In this document: positions 8,808 to 17,734 of the stretch, piece after piece
Numbering within the stretch: position 1 is the first letter of the stretch
How the letters are laid out: each line of letters begins with the position of its first letter
Assembly: GCA_963722575.1 (NCBI GenBank)
Contig: CAVRNR010000003.1
Span: 558,001-622,000, forward strand
Direction of reading: 5' to 3'
Source: Fen-178 sp963722575
GTDB taxonomy: Bacteria > Acidobacteriota > Terriglobia > Bryobacterales > Bryobacteraceae
Length of the DNA: 64,000 nucleotides
Program-made: the position numbers and the translations under genes
The notes under the pieces: generated by a model
Seen by the model: the letters and a program-made list of their open reading frames with translations, nothing else
What the model was told of the DNA's origin: nothing
Databases searched by the model: none

Positions 8808-10136
8808 TCAGCGCCCGGCTTCAATGGAAACCAAATTCGGGTCGGGAGCGCGCCTGAGGCGGTAGGCGTGAAGCGCTCGCAACCGAACAGTGGAAGGGCC
8901 GGCGGGAGAGACGTTGCGGATCACGATGGAGCGCGCGCGGGAGCCGGCCTGGGCAGTCAGATGAAAAGTCACCGCCTGGGATCCAGCCTGGCGGACCACC
9001 TCGGGTGCCGCGAAGTTGGCGCCGTCGGCTTCCACCAAACCCATTCCGATAGCGCCCTCCTCCACGCCGGCTTCCAGGCGGATAAACAGCGGCTCGGCGT
9101 CGGCGGCGCCGGGCGGTAGCGGCAGAAGCGCTGCGTACCACCACTGGCTGGCCGGCGTGGTGAGGACGGTTCCGTTACGCGAAGCATCGTTGCAGAGGCT
9201 GAGGTGGTTCAGTTCCAGGTATCCGGCGGATTCGACGAGTCCATCGTCGGGGGGCCAGCCGCCGGTGCCGTCGTCAATCTCGACCGTCTTGAAATAGGGT
9301 GAGTTGCCGGCCGCGTCTCTCTTCCACAGGATCCACCATTCGCAGTCCCTGCACAGATTCGCCAGCGGACTGGCGGGGTCGTCATACATCTTTTGGAACG
9401 TATCGAGCGCCGCTGCCGGTTCGGTGTCGCGGATGTGCGGCAGCCAATCGAGGTTGTGCGTGTGCTGGTGGACATTCACGGCGCAGCACGGCGCCATTTG
9501 GCCGGTGGGCAACAGGTAGAGTTGCAGATGGCAATCCACGCGCTCGCCGGGATCGATGAGCGTGTTGCGGAAGCGAAAGGTGTCGTAGTATTCCGCGTTG
9601 AAGTTGACCGCGTCGACCAGACCGGTCCAGAAGGCGATGAAGCGCTCCTGGTCGGGAAATGTTTTGTGAAAGAGAACGTTGTTCACCTCGACGCGCAATT
9701 TCGGATACTCGCGCCTGCGGGCGCGGAGGTAGCGGCAAGCGTCGACGATCTTGGATAGCTCGCCGCCGCGGCGGATCTTGCGGTAGGTCTCAGGGTCGTA
9801 GGCGTCAACGCTGAAGCGGATCAGGCGCACACCAATCCGGAGCAGTTCGTCGATCAGCTCAGGGGTGAGCGACTGGCCGTTGGTCAGGATGGCGGGCTGA
9901 TGTCCGAGGGCGGCCGCGTTGCGGAGGTGGACGAGCGCGTTGGGATCCATGAAGAACTCGCCGGTGGCGGCGAACCACAGCAGGCCTTTGGGGATGGAGC
10001 GCATGAACGCCAGCCCTTCTTCCGGCGTGATGGCGGCCGATTTGCGCGGGGCGAGAGGTCCGTTGAAGTGGCACATCACGCACGAGATGTCACAGACTTC
10101 GGTGCTGGCGATTCCCCCCACTTGGTCCGGTGTCAT
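8808..10136 (-). CDS. Radical SAM / SPASM-type protein with C-terminal beta-rich extension
   Basis: A 442-residue enzyme. The [4Fe-4S]-binding CDISCVMC (CxxxCxxC) is near residue 15 and is followed by the radical SAM barrel; the ATGEFFMDP and ILTNGQSLTPE strands match the family. A SPASM-like cysteine cluster occurs at about residues 200-275 (CHLQLYLLPTGQMAPCCAV, later CRDCEWW), probably holding auxiliary clusters. The last 150 residues form a beta-rich domain of unknown role (LPLPPGAADAEPLFIRLEAG). It lies between gmd and the methyltransferase pseudogene, all on the minus strand, so it probably belongs to the glycan locus. Substrate unknown. The unusual start of the domain only about 14 residues in is normal for compact members. 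Confidence 0.85.
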   Translation of the reverse strand: MTPDQVGGIASTEVCDISCVMCHFNGPLAPRKSAAITPEEGLAFMRSIPKGLLWFAATGEFFMDPNALVHLRNAAALGHQPAILTNGQSLTPELIDELLRIGVRLIRFSVDAYDPETYRKIRRGGELSKIVDACRYLRARRREYPKLRVEVNNVLFHKTFPDQERFIAFWTGLVDAVNFNAEYYDTFRFRNTLIDPGERVDCHLQLYLLPTGQMAPCCAVNVHQHTHNLDWLPHIRDTEPAAALDTFQKMYDDPASPLANLCRDCEWWILWKRDAAGNSPYFKTVEIDDGTGGWPPDDGLVESAGYLELNHLSLCNDASRNGTVLTTPASQWWYAALLPLPPGAADAEPLFIRLEAGVEEGAIGMGLVEADGANFAAPEVVRQAGSQAVTFHLTAQAGSRARSIVIRNVSPAGPSTVRLRALHAYRLRRAPDPNLVSIEAGR

Positions 10137-10218
10137 GGCTCTTATTGTATTTCAGAAGTCGGGCGCCCCGCTTCAGCCGCCGCGCCTCGGGCGGTCAGCT
10201 TCCACCGGTTCTGCCGCT

Positions 10219-11247
10219 TCATGGATTCGATTCGGCGGCAACTCGGAGAGCCGCGGCGCCGCCCTTGAGCTGGCGCTCTAAGTCGGCCAGATCCGCATCC
10301 ACCATCATCCGGACCAGTTCCGCGAAACCGACGGTGGGCTCCCAGCCAAGTGCGCGGCGGGCTTTGCGGGAATCGGCCCGCAGGTCGAACACCTCGGCGG
10401 GACGAAAATACCGGGAGTCGATGACGACGCGATCCTGCCAGTCCAACCCGGCATGCGCGAACGCGGCTTCGGTGAACTCCCGCACCGAATGGGCTTCCCC
10501 GGTGCCGATGACGTAATCGTCGGGAGTGTCCTGCTGCAGCATGGCCCACATCGCCCTCACGTAATCGCCTGCAAAGCCCCAGTCTCTGCGCGCCTCGAGA
10601 TTCCCGAGATAGAGCTTATCTTGCAGCCCCAACTTAATGCGCGCCACGGCCCGCGTGATCTTTCGCGTGACGAACGTTTCCCCCCGCCGCGGGGACTCGT
10701 GGTTGAAAAGAATGCCGCCAGACGCGTGCAGCCCATAGCTCTCGCGGTAGTTGACCGTGATCTGGTGGGCGAAGACCTTGGCGCAGGCATACGGACTGCG
10801 CGGATGAAAAGGCGAAGTTTCACTCTGGGGCGCGGGGGTGGTTCCGAACATCTCGCTGGAGGAGGCTTGGTAGAAGCGGCAGCGAAGATGGGCGCGCCGG
10901 ATGGCTTCCAACAACCGGACCGTGCCCATGGCCACCACATCCGTCGTGTACGCCGGAATATCGAAACTCACTCGGACGTGGCTCTGCGCACCCAGGTTGT
11001 AGATCTCGTCCGGCTGGATGTCCGCCAGAGGGCCGGCTAACGAACTGGCATCGTTCAGATCGGCGTAGTGGAGGAAGAATTTGGCGCCGGAGTCGTGGAA
11101 GTCCACGTAAAGATGGTCCACACGATCGGTGTTGAACGAGGACGACCGCCGCTTCAGGCCATGGATCTCATAACCTTTGGCGCTCAGGAACTCCGCCAGA
11201 TAAGATCCGTCCTGCCCCGTGATGCCGGTGATCAAAGCTTTCGGCAC
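10219..11247 (-). CDS. gmd: GDP-mannose 4,6-dehydratase
   Basis: A 342-residue SDR enzyme that turns GDP-D-mannose into GDP-4-keto-6-deoxy-D-mannose with bound NADP, the first step to GDP-L-fucose. Motifs: MPKALITGITGQDGSYLAEFL (Rossmann GxxGxxG), GLKRRSSSFNTDRVDHLY, the ASSSEMFG catalytic Ser/Glu region, the Y-x3-K within SPYACAKVFAHQ, and NHESPRRGETFVTRKITRA, which is near-invariant in Gmd. Length is standard. It heads a minus-strand set (radical SAM, methyltransferase pseudogene, fcl). Divergent from the SBBP surface-protein gene, with about 120 bases between them. The first 15 codons and the upstream region recur as a relic at 20587-20690. Confidence 0.95.
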   Translation of the reverse strand: MPKALITGITGQDGSYLAEFLSAKGYEIHGLKRRSSSFNTDRVDHLYVDFHDSGAKFFLHYADLNDASSLAGPLADIQPDEIYNLGAQSHVRVSFDIPAYTTDVVAMGTVRLLEAIRRAHLRCRFYQASSSEMFGTTPAPQSETSPFHPRSPYACAKVFAHQITVNYRESYGLHASGGILFNHESPRRGETFVTRKITRAVARIKLGLQDKLYLGNLEARRDWGFAGDYVRAMWAMLQQDTPDDYVIGTGEAHSVREFTEAAFAHAGLDWQDRVVIDSRYFRPAEVFDLRADSRKARRALGWEPTVGFAELVRMMVDADLADLERQLKGGAAALRVAAESNP

Positions 11248-11290
11248 GATCTCTTCTTGGCGCTCCCGTGTCTGAAATCGGGAACTGATT

Positions 11291-11299
11291 ATTGTAGCA
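11291..11299 (-). promoter_or_regulatory. Candidate extended -10 box for gmd
   Basis: TGCTACAAT on the minus strand, about 44 bases before the gmd ATG, fits an extended -10 (TGn plus TACAAT). The same hexamer and surrounding bases are kept at 20675-20683 upstream of the gmd relic. No convincing -35 is visible. Confidence 0.35.
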
Positions 11300-14200
11300 T
11301 CAGCATGCGGTTTTTGCCTTTTTCAGCATCCGGCTATAGCGCCCGGCACATTCCGCCGATTAGAAGGTCATGCGTATGATGCGAAATCTGCTGCTGGCTC
11401 TCATTGCGAATGGCGCGGCGCTGGCCGCGAACCCGCCGAAGGGCGCGGTCCCGCTGTTCTTCATCGCGAATCGCGGGCAGGCGCCGCCGGCGGTCCGGTT
11501 CATGGCCAAAGGTTCGGGCTTGACTGCGTACTTCTCGCCCGGTGAAGCTCTGTTTCGTGTGGCCGGCCGGTCTGTTCGCATGCAGTTCGAACAGGCCAAT
11601 CCATCCCCGCGAATCGAGGGGATGGAACGGTTGCCGGGGCACGCCAATTTTCTGATTGGCGCCCAGCGGAATTGGCGGCCGGATGTTCCGCTTTATGGGG
11701 CCGTGGCGTACCGGGAACTCTACCCGGGAATCGACATGGTTTACGGCGGCGAGGGACGGGATCTGAAGTCCGAGTTCGTGGTGGCGCCAGGGGCGGACCC
11801 ATCGCGCATCCGGGTCCGGTACGCCGGCGCCGGCGCCGGCGGCGTGCGCGTCGCGGAAGACGGCGCTCTGGCGATCCCGGTGGATGGGCGGGAACTGCGC
11901 GAGCAGGCGCCCTCGATCTACCAGGAACGGAGCGGCCGGCGAGTAGCGGTTGCAGGCCGGTTCGCCGTGGATGCCGACGGCGCCGTCAGGTTCCAGGTAG
12001 GGGATTACGACGTGGCCCGCCCGTTGATCATCGACCCGGTGCTTTCCTACAGCACGTTGCTGGGCGGCTCCGGTTTCGACTCAGCCACCGCGCTGGCAGT
12101 GGACTCGGCAGGGGCGGCATACGTCGCGGGTTTTACCGAATCCTACGACTTTCCGGCCGCCAACCCCGAGCAGAATTCCAACGCCGGAGGCAACGATGCT
12201 TTCGTCGCGAAGTTCAACCTGTCTGGAAACGGACTGGTGTACTGCACCTATGTGGGCGGATCGGCCGACGACCGGGCGTACGGAATCGCGGTGGATGGGA
12301 CCGGATCGGCGTATGTGACGGGTACCACGATCTCGGCGAATTTCCCGGTGCGCAATGCGCTACAGTCCCATCTCGCGGGCGGACGAAACGCGTTCGTCTT
12401 GAAGCTGAATCCCGCCGGGAACACCCTGGTCTATAGCACCTACCTGGGCGGCAATGCCTCGGACAACGGGAACGGGATTGCGGTGGATGCGGCAGGGGAT
12501 GCGTACGTGGTGGGCGACACAACGTCCGTCAACTTCCCGGCTACCGGGATGCAAAGAGCCAACCATGGAGGGCAGGACGCTTTCGTGGCCAAACTCAGCG
12601 CGGATGGGAGCAGCCTGCTGTACAGCACCTACCTCGGTGGGGGAAACGACGACCGCGGCGCCGGCATCGCCGTGGACGCGAGCGGCAGTGCGTACATTAC
12701 CGGCTCGACGTACTCGGCGGACTTCCCGGTGGCGAACGCATTCCAGAGCCGCAACGCCGGCGGCCAGGATGCATTCATTGCCAGGCTCAGCGCCGACGGG
12801 AATTCGCTCCTGTTCAGCACCTGCCTGGGCGGGACGGGCGGCACCGCGGCCTACCCTGAAGCAGCGCAGGGAATTGCTTTGGACAGCCAGGGAAGCGCCT
12901 ATGTCACTGGCGTGACCAGTTCGGCGGACTTCCCGCTGCTGCATGCGGTGCAAACTTCGCTGCGCGGCTCACTCGACGCCTTTGTGGCGAAAGTGAACGC
13001 TTCCGGCACGTTGGTGTACAGCACCTACTTGGGCGGGTCTAGTGTGGACGTGGGCAATGCCATTGCGGTGGATGCGAGCGGCAGCGCATACGTGGTGGGG
13101 TACAGCTATTCGACCGACCTGCTGGTGACCAATGCGCTCCAGGCGGCCAATGCCGGCGATTGCGACGCGTTCCTGACGAAATTGAGCGCGGCGGGAGATT
13201 CGCTGGCCTACCTTAGCTACCTGGGAGGAAACAGCTCGGACACTGCCACGGCGGTGGCGCTGGACACCTCCGGAAACGTCTACCTGGCCGGCTGGACGCT
13301 CTCGACGAACTTTCCGTTGTTCAACCCATACCAGTCCACCAACGCGGGCAATTACGGCGCGTTCGTGACCAAGATCATCTTCAACCTGTCGCTGACGGTG
13401 GTGGGCGTTGCTCCGAATTCGGGGAGCGGAGCTTCGCAGACGTTCGGCTTCCAGTTTGCCGACGCTAACGGCGCTTCCGATCTGACGAGCGTTTCAGTTT
13501 TGTTCAACGCGTCGCTGAAGGTGGCGGATGGATGCTCCGTGACGTACAATCGCGCACAAAGTGCGCTTTCGTTGTTGACGGATGCGGGGACAGCGCCGGT
13601 GGGGACCATCACGCCGGGCAGTGGCAGCCAGCAAAACAGCCAGTGCGTTCTGAACGGAAGCGGGTCGAGCGTGTCGGCGTCGGGCACGGTGCTGACGTTG
13701 AATCTGGCGCTCACGTTTTTCCCGGCGTTCAACGGAAACAAGAACATCTACATGCAGGCGACCAGCCCGTCCGGGTCGAGCAACTGGCAGGCTCTCGGAA
13801 CCTGGACCGTGCCGGCGCCTGCAGCGGGCATCACCGCGGTATCGGTGACACCGGCATCGGGGAGCGGGCTGCAACAGACGTTCAGTTTCCAGTACTCGGA
13901 CAACACCGGCGGCACCGATCTGACCCAGGTATGGCTCTGGTTCAACACCGGCCTCACCTATGGTCATGGCGTGGGTTCCTGCCTCCTGTACCTCGCCCGG
14001 CCCTCCAACACCCTGTCCCTGTATTCGGACGTCTCCGAATCCTGGCTTGCGCCGGTCACGCTGGGCACCTCCGCAACCTTAGGCAACAGCCTATGCTCGA
14101 TCAATGTAGCGTCTTCCAGTGTGTCCCTATCGGGCACCGGCCTGGTGCTTAGTCTCCCGCTCACGTTTACCACCCAGTTCTCGGGGCAGAAGAACATCTA

Positions 14201-15021
14201 CATGTACGGCACCAACGGGACGATCAACAGCGGCTGGCAAACCATGGGGACGTGGACCGTGCCGGCGGCGAGCCCCGCGGTCTCGGTCGTGTCAGTGACC
14301 CCCTCCTCCGGTAGCGGGTTGCAGCAGACCTTCACGTTCCAGTACTCCGACAACAGCGGTGCCACCGATCTGACCCAGGTGTGGCTCTGGTTCAATCCCG
14401 GCCTGACCTTAAGCCAAGCGGGGAACTCCTGCCTGTTGTACCTGGTCCCCGCCTCCAACCAGTTGTTCCTGTATAACGACGCCGGCAGCGGCTGGTTGCC
14501 TGCGGCGACAGTGGGCGCTGCCACCACGTTGGGCAACAGCCAGTGCAGCATCGGCATGCAATCGGCGCAGGTGGCCCTGTTCGGTACGAACCTGACGCTG
14601 AGCCTGGGTGTAACGTTCAGTGCGGGATTTGCCGGAGCGAAGAACATTTACGCCAACGGCTTGGGGACCAGCGTCAGCAGTGGGTGGCAGACCATGGGAA
14701 CCTGGACCGTGCCTGCGGCGGCGGGCTCCGGGGTCTCGGCTGTGTCAGTGACCCCCTCCTCCGGTAGCGGGTTGCAGCAGACCTTCACGTTCCAGTACTC
14801 CGACAGCAGCGGCGCCACCGATCTGACCCAGGTATGGCTCTGGTTCAACACCGGCCTCACCTATGGTCACGGCGTGGGTTCCTGCCTCCTGCAACTCAAC
14901 CGGCCCTCCAACACCCTGTACCTGTATTCCAACGTCTCCGAATCCTGGCTTGCGCCGGTCACGCTGGGCACCTCCGCAACCTTAGTACCCCGATTCGGAA
15001 TTACGGTGACGTATTCCGGGA

Positions 15022-15855
15022 TCAGGCCGCGACAGGCAAGGGGCTTGCCTTGAGGCGCTGCGTAAGGGCGGCGAGGTCGGCGCGCGTGAACGTCCAGCGA
15101 AAGGGCGCCGCGGATTTCTCGTAACGGTACTGGAAGGCGAGCAGGGCAGCTTCCAAATCGGCAAGGCATGAGAAATCGCTCGGAGTGAGCACCTTGCGCT
15201 GAATGATGGAGAAGTAGATCTCGACCTGATTGAGCCAACTGGCGTGAACCGGCGTATGCACGGGAATGAGGGAGAGCCAGCGGGATTGTAGGCGCTGAAT
15301 GGCTCTTTGGCCGCGGTGCGAGGAGCCGTTGTCGAAGATCCAGAACACGCGGCGGGCCGAGCGGTAGGGTTCCTGGCTCATCACGTCTTCCACCAAGCGG
15401 TCAAACGGTGCGATTCCGGTACTGGTTTCACAACGGCCAAAGATTTTGGCGCGATGGACATCCCAGGCAGCCAAGTAGGCCCACGCCCCCCGCCGCTCGT
15501 ACTCGTGTTCGACGAGTGTGGGGCATCCTGGGGCAGGCGGCCGCGAAGCATGGATGCGCCGGCGAGTCTGGATGCTGGTCTTTTCGTCGGCGGAGAGCAC
15601 GAAATCGCATGGGCCGAGCGGTTGGCCTTCCCAGAGGCTCTGGTACAGGTCCAAGATGGGTCCCGCTTTCTGGACGAAGCGGGGGTCGCGTGGAAAGATC
15701 CACGTGCGATGGCGCCACGGGCAGAGCGCGTCCTGACTGAGCCAGCGCCAGATGGTGGCTCCGCTGATCTGGGCGACCAAGCCTTGCGCCAGCACCTGTT
15801 GGCGGATGTCCTCAACGGAGAACCTAGACAAAGGCAATCCGAGGCGGTGGGGCAA
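15022..15855 (-). CDS. IS630-family transposase, DDE catalytic part
   Basis: 277 residues. The DDE_3 catalytic domain shows the three acidic residues in DEKTSIQ, FDNGSSHRG and SWLNQVEIYFS, spacing normal for IS630/Tc1-mariner enzymes. Protein similarity continues upstream of the ATG in the same frame (VKALACELPHRLGL), and joins the HTH ORF through a +1 shift at a C6 run following T4 (plus-strand 15892-15901). The ATG at 15855 is therefore probably not the natural start of a separate protein. Either frameshifting makes the full transposase or an indel has inactivated it. Confidence 0.88.
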   Translation of the reverse strand: MPHRLGLPLSRFSVEDIRQQVLAQGLVAQISGATIWRWLSQDALCPWRHRTWIFPRDPRFVQKAGPILDLYQSLWEGQPLGPCDFVLSADEKTSIQTRRRIHASRPPAPGCPTLVEHEYERRGAWAYLAAWDVHRAKIFGRCETSTGIAPFDRLVEDVMSQEPYRSARRVFWIFDNGSSHRGQRAIQRLQSRWLSLIPVHTPVHASWLNQVEIYFSIIQRKVLTPSDFSCLADLEAALLAFQYRYEKSAAPFRWTFTRADLAALTQRLKASPLPVAA

Positions 15856-15856
15856 C

Positions 15857-16165
15857 TCACAGGCGAGGGCTTTGACCTGGACGACGAGACTGGGGGGAAA
15901 AGCGGGCCTGGCGCCCGCCTCGGGGTAGAGCCTCGAGGCCGGGAAGGCGGGCCAGCGCGAATCGTTTACGCCACTTGCTCACGATCTGACGCGGCGTGTC
16001 GAGGCGGGTAGCGATGAGGTTGTTGGAGAGGCCCTGGGCCGCCATGAGGACGATTCTGGCGCGGACGACATCGCAATACGGTGACGTATACTGACGGGCG
16101 GAGGACTTCAGTTCCCGTCGTTCGTCAGCAGTGAGCTGCACGGTGAATGGGCTTTTTCTTGGCAT
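15857..16165 (-). CDS. IS630-family transposase, N-terminal HTH part
   Basis: 102 residues. Contains a helix-turn-helix of the IS630 type: SARQYTSPYCDVVRARIVLMAAQGLSNNLIATRLDTPRQIVSKWRKRF, then LARLPGLEALPRGGRQARFSP, which normally continues into the catalytic domain. After RFSP the frame departs into a non-homologous tail and stops at 15857. This part would bind the terminal repeats. Confidence 0.85.
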   Translation of the reverse strand: MPRKSPFTVQLTADERRELKSSARQYTSPYCDVVRARIVLMAAQGLSNNLIATRLDTPRQIVSKWRKRFALARLPGLEALPRGGRQARFSPQSRRPGQSPRL

Positions 16166-16924
16166 CAGCGGGAGATCTCCACAAATGCCAGTCTACCAGA
16201 TTACGTCACTGAATGAGGCTCACAAATACGTCACCGTATTTGTGAATGGGAGTACTTAGGCAACAGCCTATGCTCCATCAACGCGGCGTCTTCCGGTGTG
16301 ACCTTATCGGGCACCAGCCTGGTGCTCAGCCTCCCGGTCACGTTTACCGCCCAGTTCTCGGGGCAGAAGAACATCTACATGTACGGCACCAACGGGACGA
16401 TCAACAGCGGCTGGCAAACCATGGGGATGTGGACCGTGCCGACGGGGGCGAGCCCCGCGGTCTCGGTCGTATCAGCGACGCCCTCATCCGGTAGCGGGTT
16501 GCAGCAGACCTTCACGTTCCAGTACTCCGACAGCAGCGGCGCCACCGATCTGACCCAGGTATGGCTCTGGTTCAACACCGGCCTCACCTATGGTCACGGC
16601 GTAGGTTCCTGCCTCCTGTACCTCGCCCGGCCCTCCAACACCCTGTCCCTGTATTCGGACGTCTCCGAATCCTGGCTTGCGCCGGTCACGCTGGGCACCT
16701 CCGCAACCTTAGGCAACAGCCTATGCTCGATCAACGTGGCGTCCTCCGGTGTGACCTTATCGGGCACCAGCCTGGTGCTCAGTCTCCCGGTCACGTTTAC
16801 CACCCAGTTCTCGGGGCAGAAGAACATCTACATGTACGGCACCAACGAGACGCTCAACAGCGGCTGGCAAACCATGGGCGCCTGGACTGTGCCGTGATCT
16901 CCGGTGCGCCCAGGAGCCGCCCCC

Positions 16925-17734
16925 TCAAGTTCGGCGAACCAAGTCGAACCAGTTGAAGTCGGACTCGTGGAATTCCAGATAGAGCACGGTATCGAATGTC
17001 GCCGGCGCCAGCATATAGTCGAGTTTGAGCAGATCGTGCCATTCCACCCACGGCGCGCCGCCCTCTGTCCTGCTACCCCATTCCGTCTCGATCATTCGGC
17101 CCTCGCGCTCCCAACGCGCTTTCGGGTAACCCAGCTCGATCCACCGTCCACCGACAGGCAGGTGCCGCAACAGGGCCTGCGCCTCCATTCTCGCGGCTTC
17201 CAATGGCGCATGGATAAGCGCACCGCAACAGTAGATCGCGTCGTAGTCGGCGGGCAGTGGCCGCAGGGAATCCAAGTCGCGCATGTAGCAGAACGTGGCA
17301 TTTTCTATTCCCTTTATGCGGCAGACCCTCTCCACAAACCCGATATTCGACTCGACGATGTCGAGAAACGTCACGCTTGCCCCGTGCTCCGCGTAATGCA
17401 CCGTGTCCGGGGCGAGGCCACATCCCACGTCCAGGATTTTCTTTCCGCGAAACACGTCTCTATAGATGGTCTGGTACCAGCCCCTCACTGAAAACGCCTT
17501 CCCAGTAGAGCTGCCCGCGTAGCTAGTCTCCCACTTCTCCACAACCTCCGCGTCGCTGAGTGCCAGCAGATCGGCGGACATTCTACGCTCGTATTGTTCA
17601 TACGGGACCTCGCCCCACTTCTTTCGGAGCACATCGAAAGACTTGCGCAAGTTCGGATCCTGGTCCAAGTCGACCGGCCAAACTCCAGCCGCTTTCCGCC
17701 ACTCCGGATGCATCGGAGGAGATTCTTTGATCAT
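16925..17734 (-). CDS. Class I SAM-dependent methyltransferase
   Basis: 269 residues. Motif I is KILDVGCGLAPDTVHYAEHG at about residue 100; the acidic motif II follows in VTFLDIVESN, and motif IV-like YDAIYCCGALIHAP next. The N-terminal ~90 residues (WPVDLDQDPNLRKSFDVLRKKWGEVPYEQYERRM) are helical. Start at 17734 forms an ATGA overlap with the upstream radical SAM gene, so the two are translationally coupled; the longer frame upstream is out-of-frame reading of that gene. Substrate unknown; the neighbourhood suggests a glycan or a small molecule modified by the radical SAM partner. It ends 27 bases from the end of the convergent SBBP gene. Confidence 0.85.
   Translation of the reverse strand: MIKESPPMHPEWRKAAGVWPVDLDQDPNLRKSFDVLRKKWGEVPYEQYERRMSADLLALSDAEVVEKWETSYAGSSTGKAFSVRGWYQTIYRDVFRGKKILDVGCGLAPDTVHYAEHGASVTFLDIVESNIGFVERVCRIKGIENATFCYMRDLDSLRPLPADYDAIYCCGALIHAPLEAARMEAQALLRHLPVGGRWIELGYPKARWEREGRMIETEWGSRTEGGAPWVEWHDLLKLDYMLAPATFDTVLYLEFHESDFNWFDLVRRT

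Larger units (their letters stand above)
14986..16254 (-). mobile_element. IS630-like insertion sequence
   Basis: About 1269 bases. Imperfect terminal inverted repeats read TACCCCGATTCGGAATTACG at the left and TACTCCCATTCACAAATACG at the right, both running on into GTGACGTATT. CTTAG flanks both ends (14981-14985 and 16255-16259), while the uninterrupted equivalent in a sister repeat has a single copy, so a duplication of up to 5 bases containing the TA expected for IS630 is supported. A palindrome CACAAATACG/CGTATTTGTG lies just inside the right end. Two ORFs on the minus strand encode the HTH and DDE parts of the transposase. It interrupts the SBBP gene in antisense. Confidence 0.9.
11370..16897 (+). 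pseudogene. Large secreted SBBP beta-propeller protein, interrupted by an IS630-like element
   Basis: Without the insertion this gene would encode about 1417 residues. A signal peptide (about residues 1-20) precedes a beta-rich N-terminal domain (LFFIANRGQAPPAVRFMAKG, then RPLIIDPVLSYST), a common prelude to SBBP proteins. Seven SBBP repeats follow, each with a YSTYLGG-type core and AVD..G.AYV.G.T...FP spacing, likely a beta-propeller. Then come five tandem ~140-residue modules (SVTPSSGSGLQQTFTFQYSD...MGTWTVP). The IS element at 14986-16254 enters the fourth module at LGTSATL; the truncated frame ends 16 codons into the element. Removing the element and one CTTAG copy restores the frame exactly. 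Product was probably cell-surface or extracellular. Confidence 0.85.
13382..16897 (+). repeat. Five tandem ~430-base coding repeats (C-terminal modules of the SBBP protein)
   Basis: Units begin at about 13390, 13825, 14270, 14730 and 16445; the fourth is split by the IS element. Each encodes a ~140-residue module starting SVTP-SGSG and ending GTWTVP. Units 2, 4 and 5 are nearly identical at DNA level (for example the GLTYGHGVGSCLL and VSESWLAPVTLGTSATL stretches), pointing to recent duplication or gene conversion, whereas unit 1 is diverged. Confidence 0.8.

Noticed and set aside
7212..9119. 635-codon plus-strand frame across the methyltransferase pseudogene and radical SAM gene
   Set aside because: Low-complexity, crosses two unrelated minus-strand genes, no domain.
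13382..16897. Regular repeats resembling a CRISPR-like array
   Set aside because: Units are ~430 bases, in frame and encode repeated protein modules; no short direct repeats with unique spacers.
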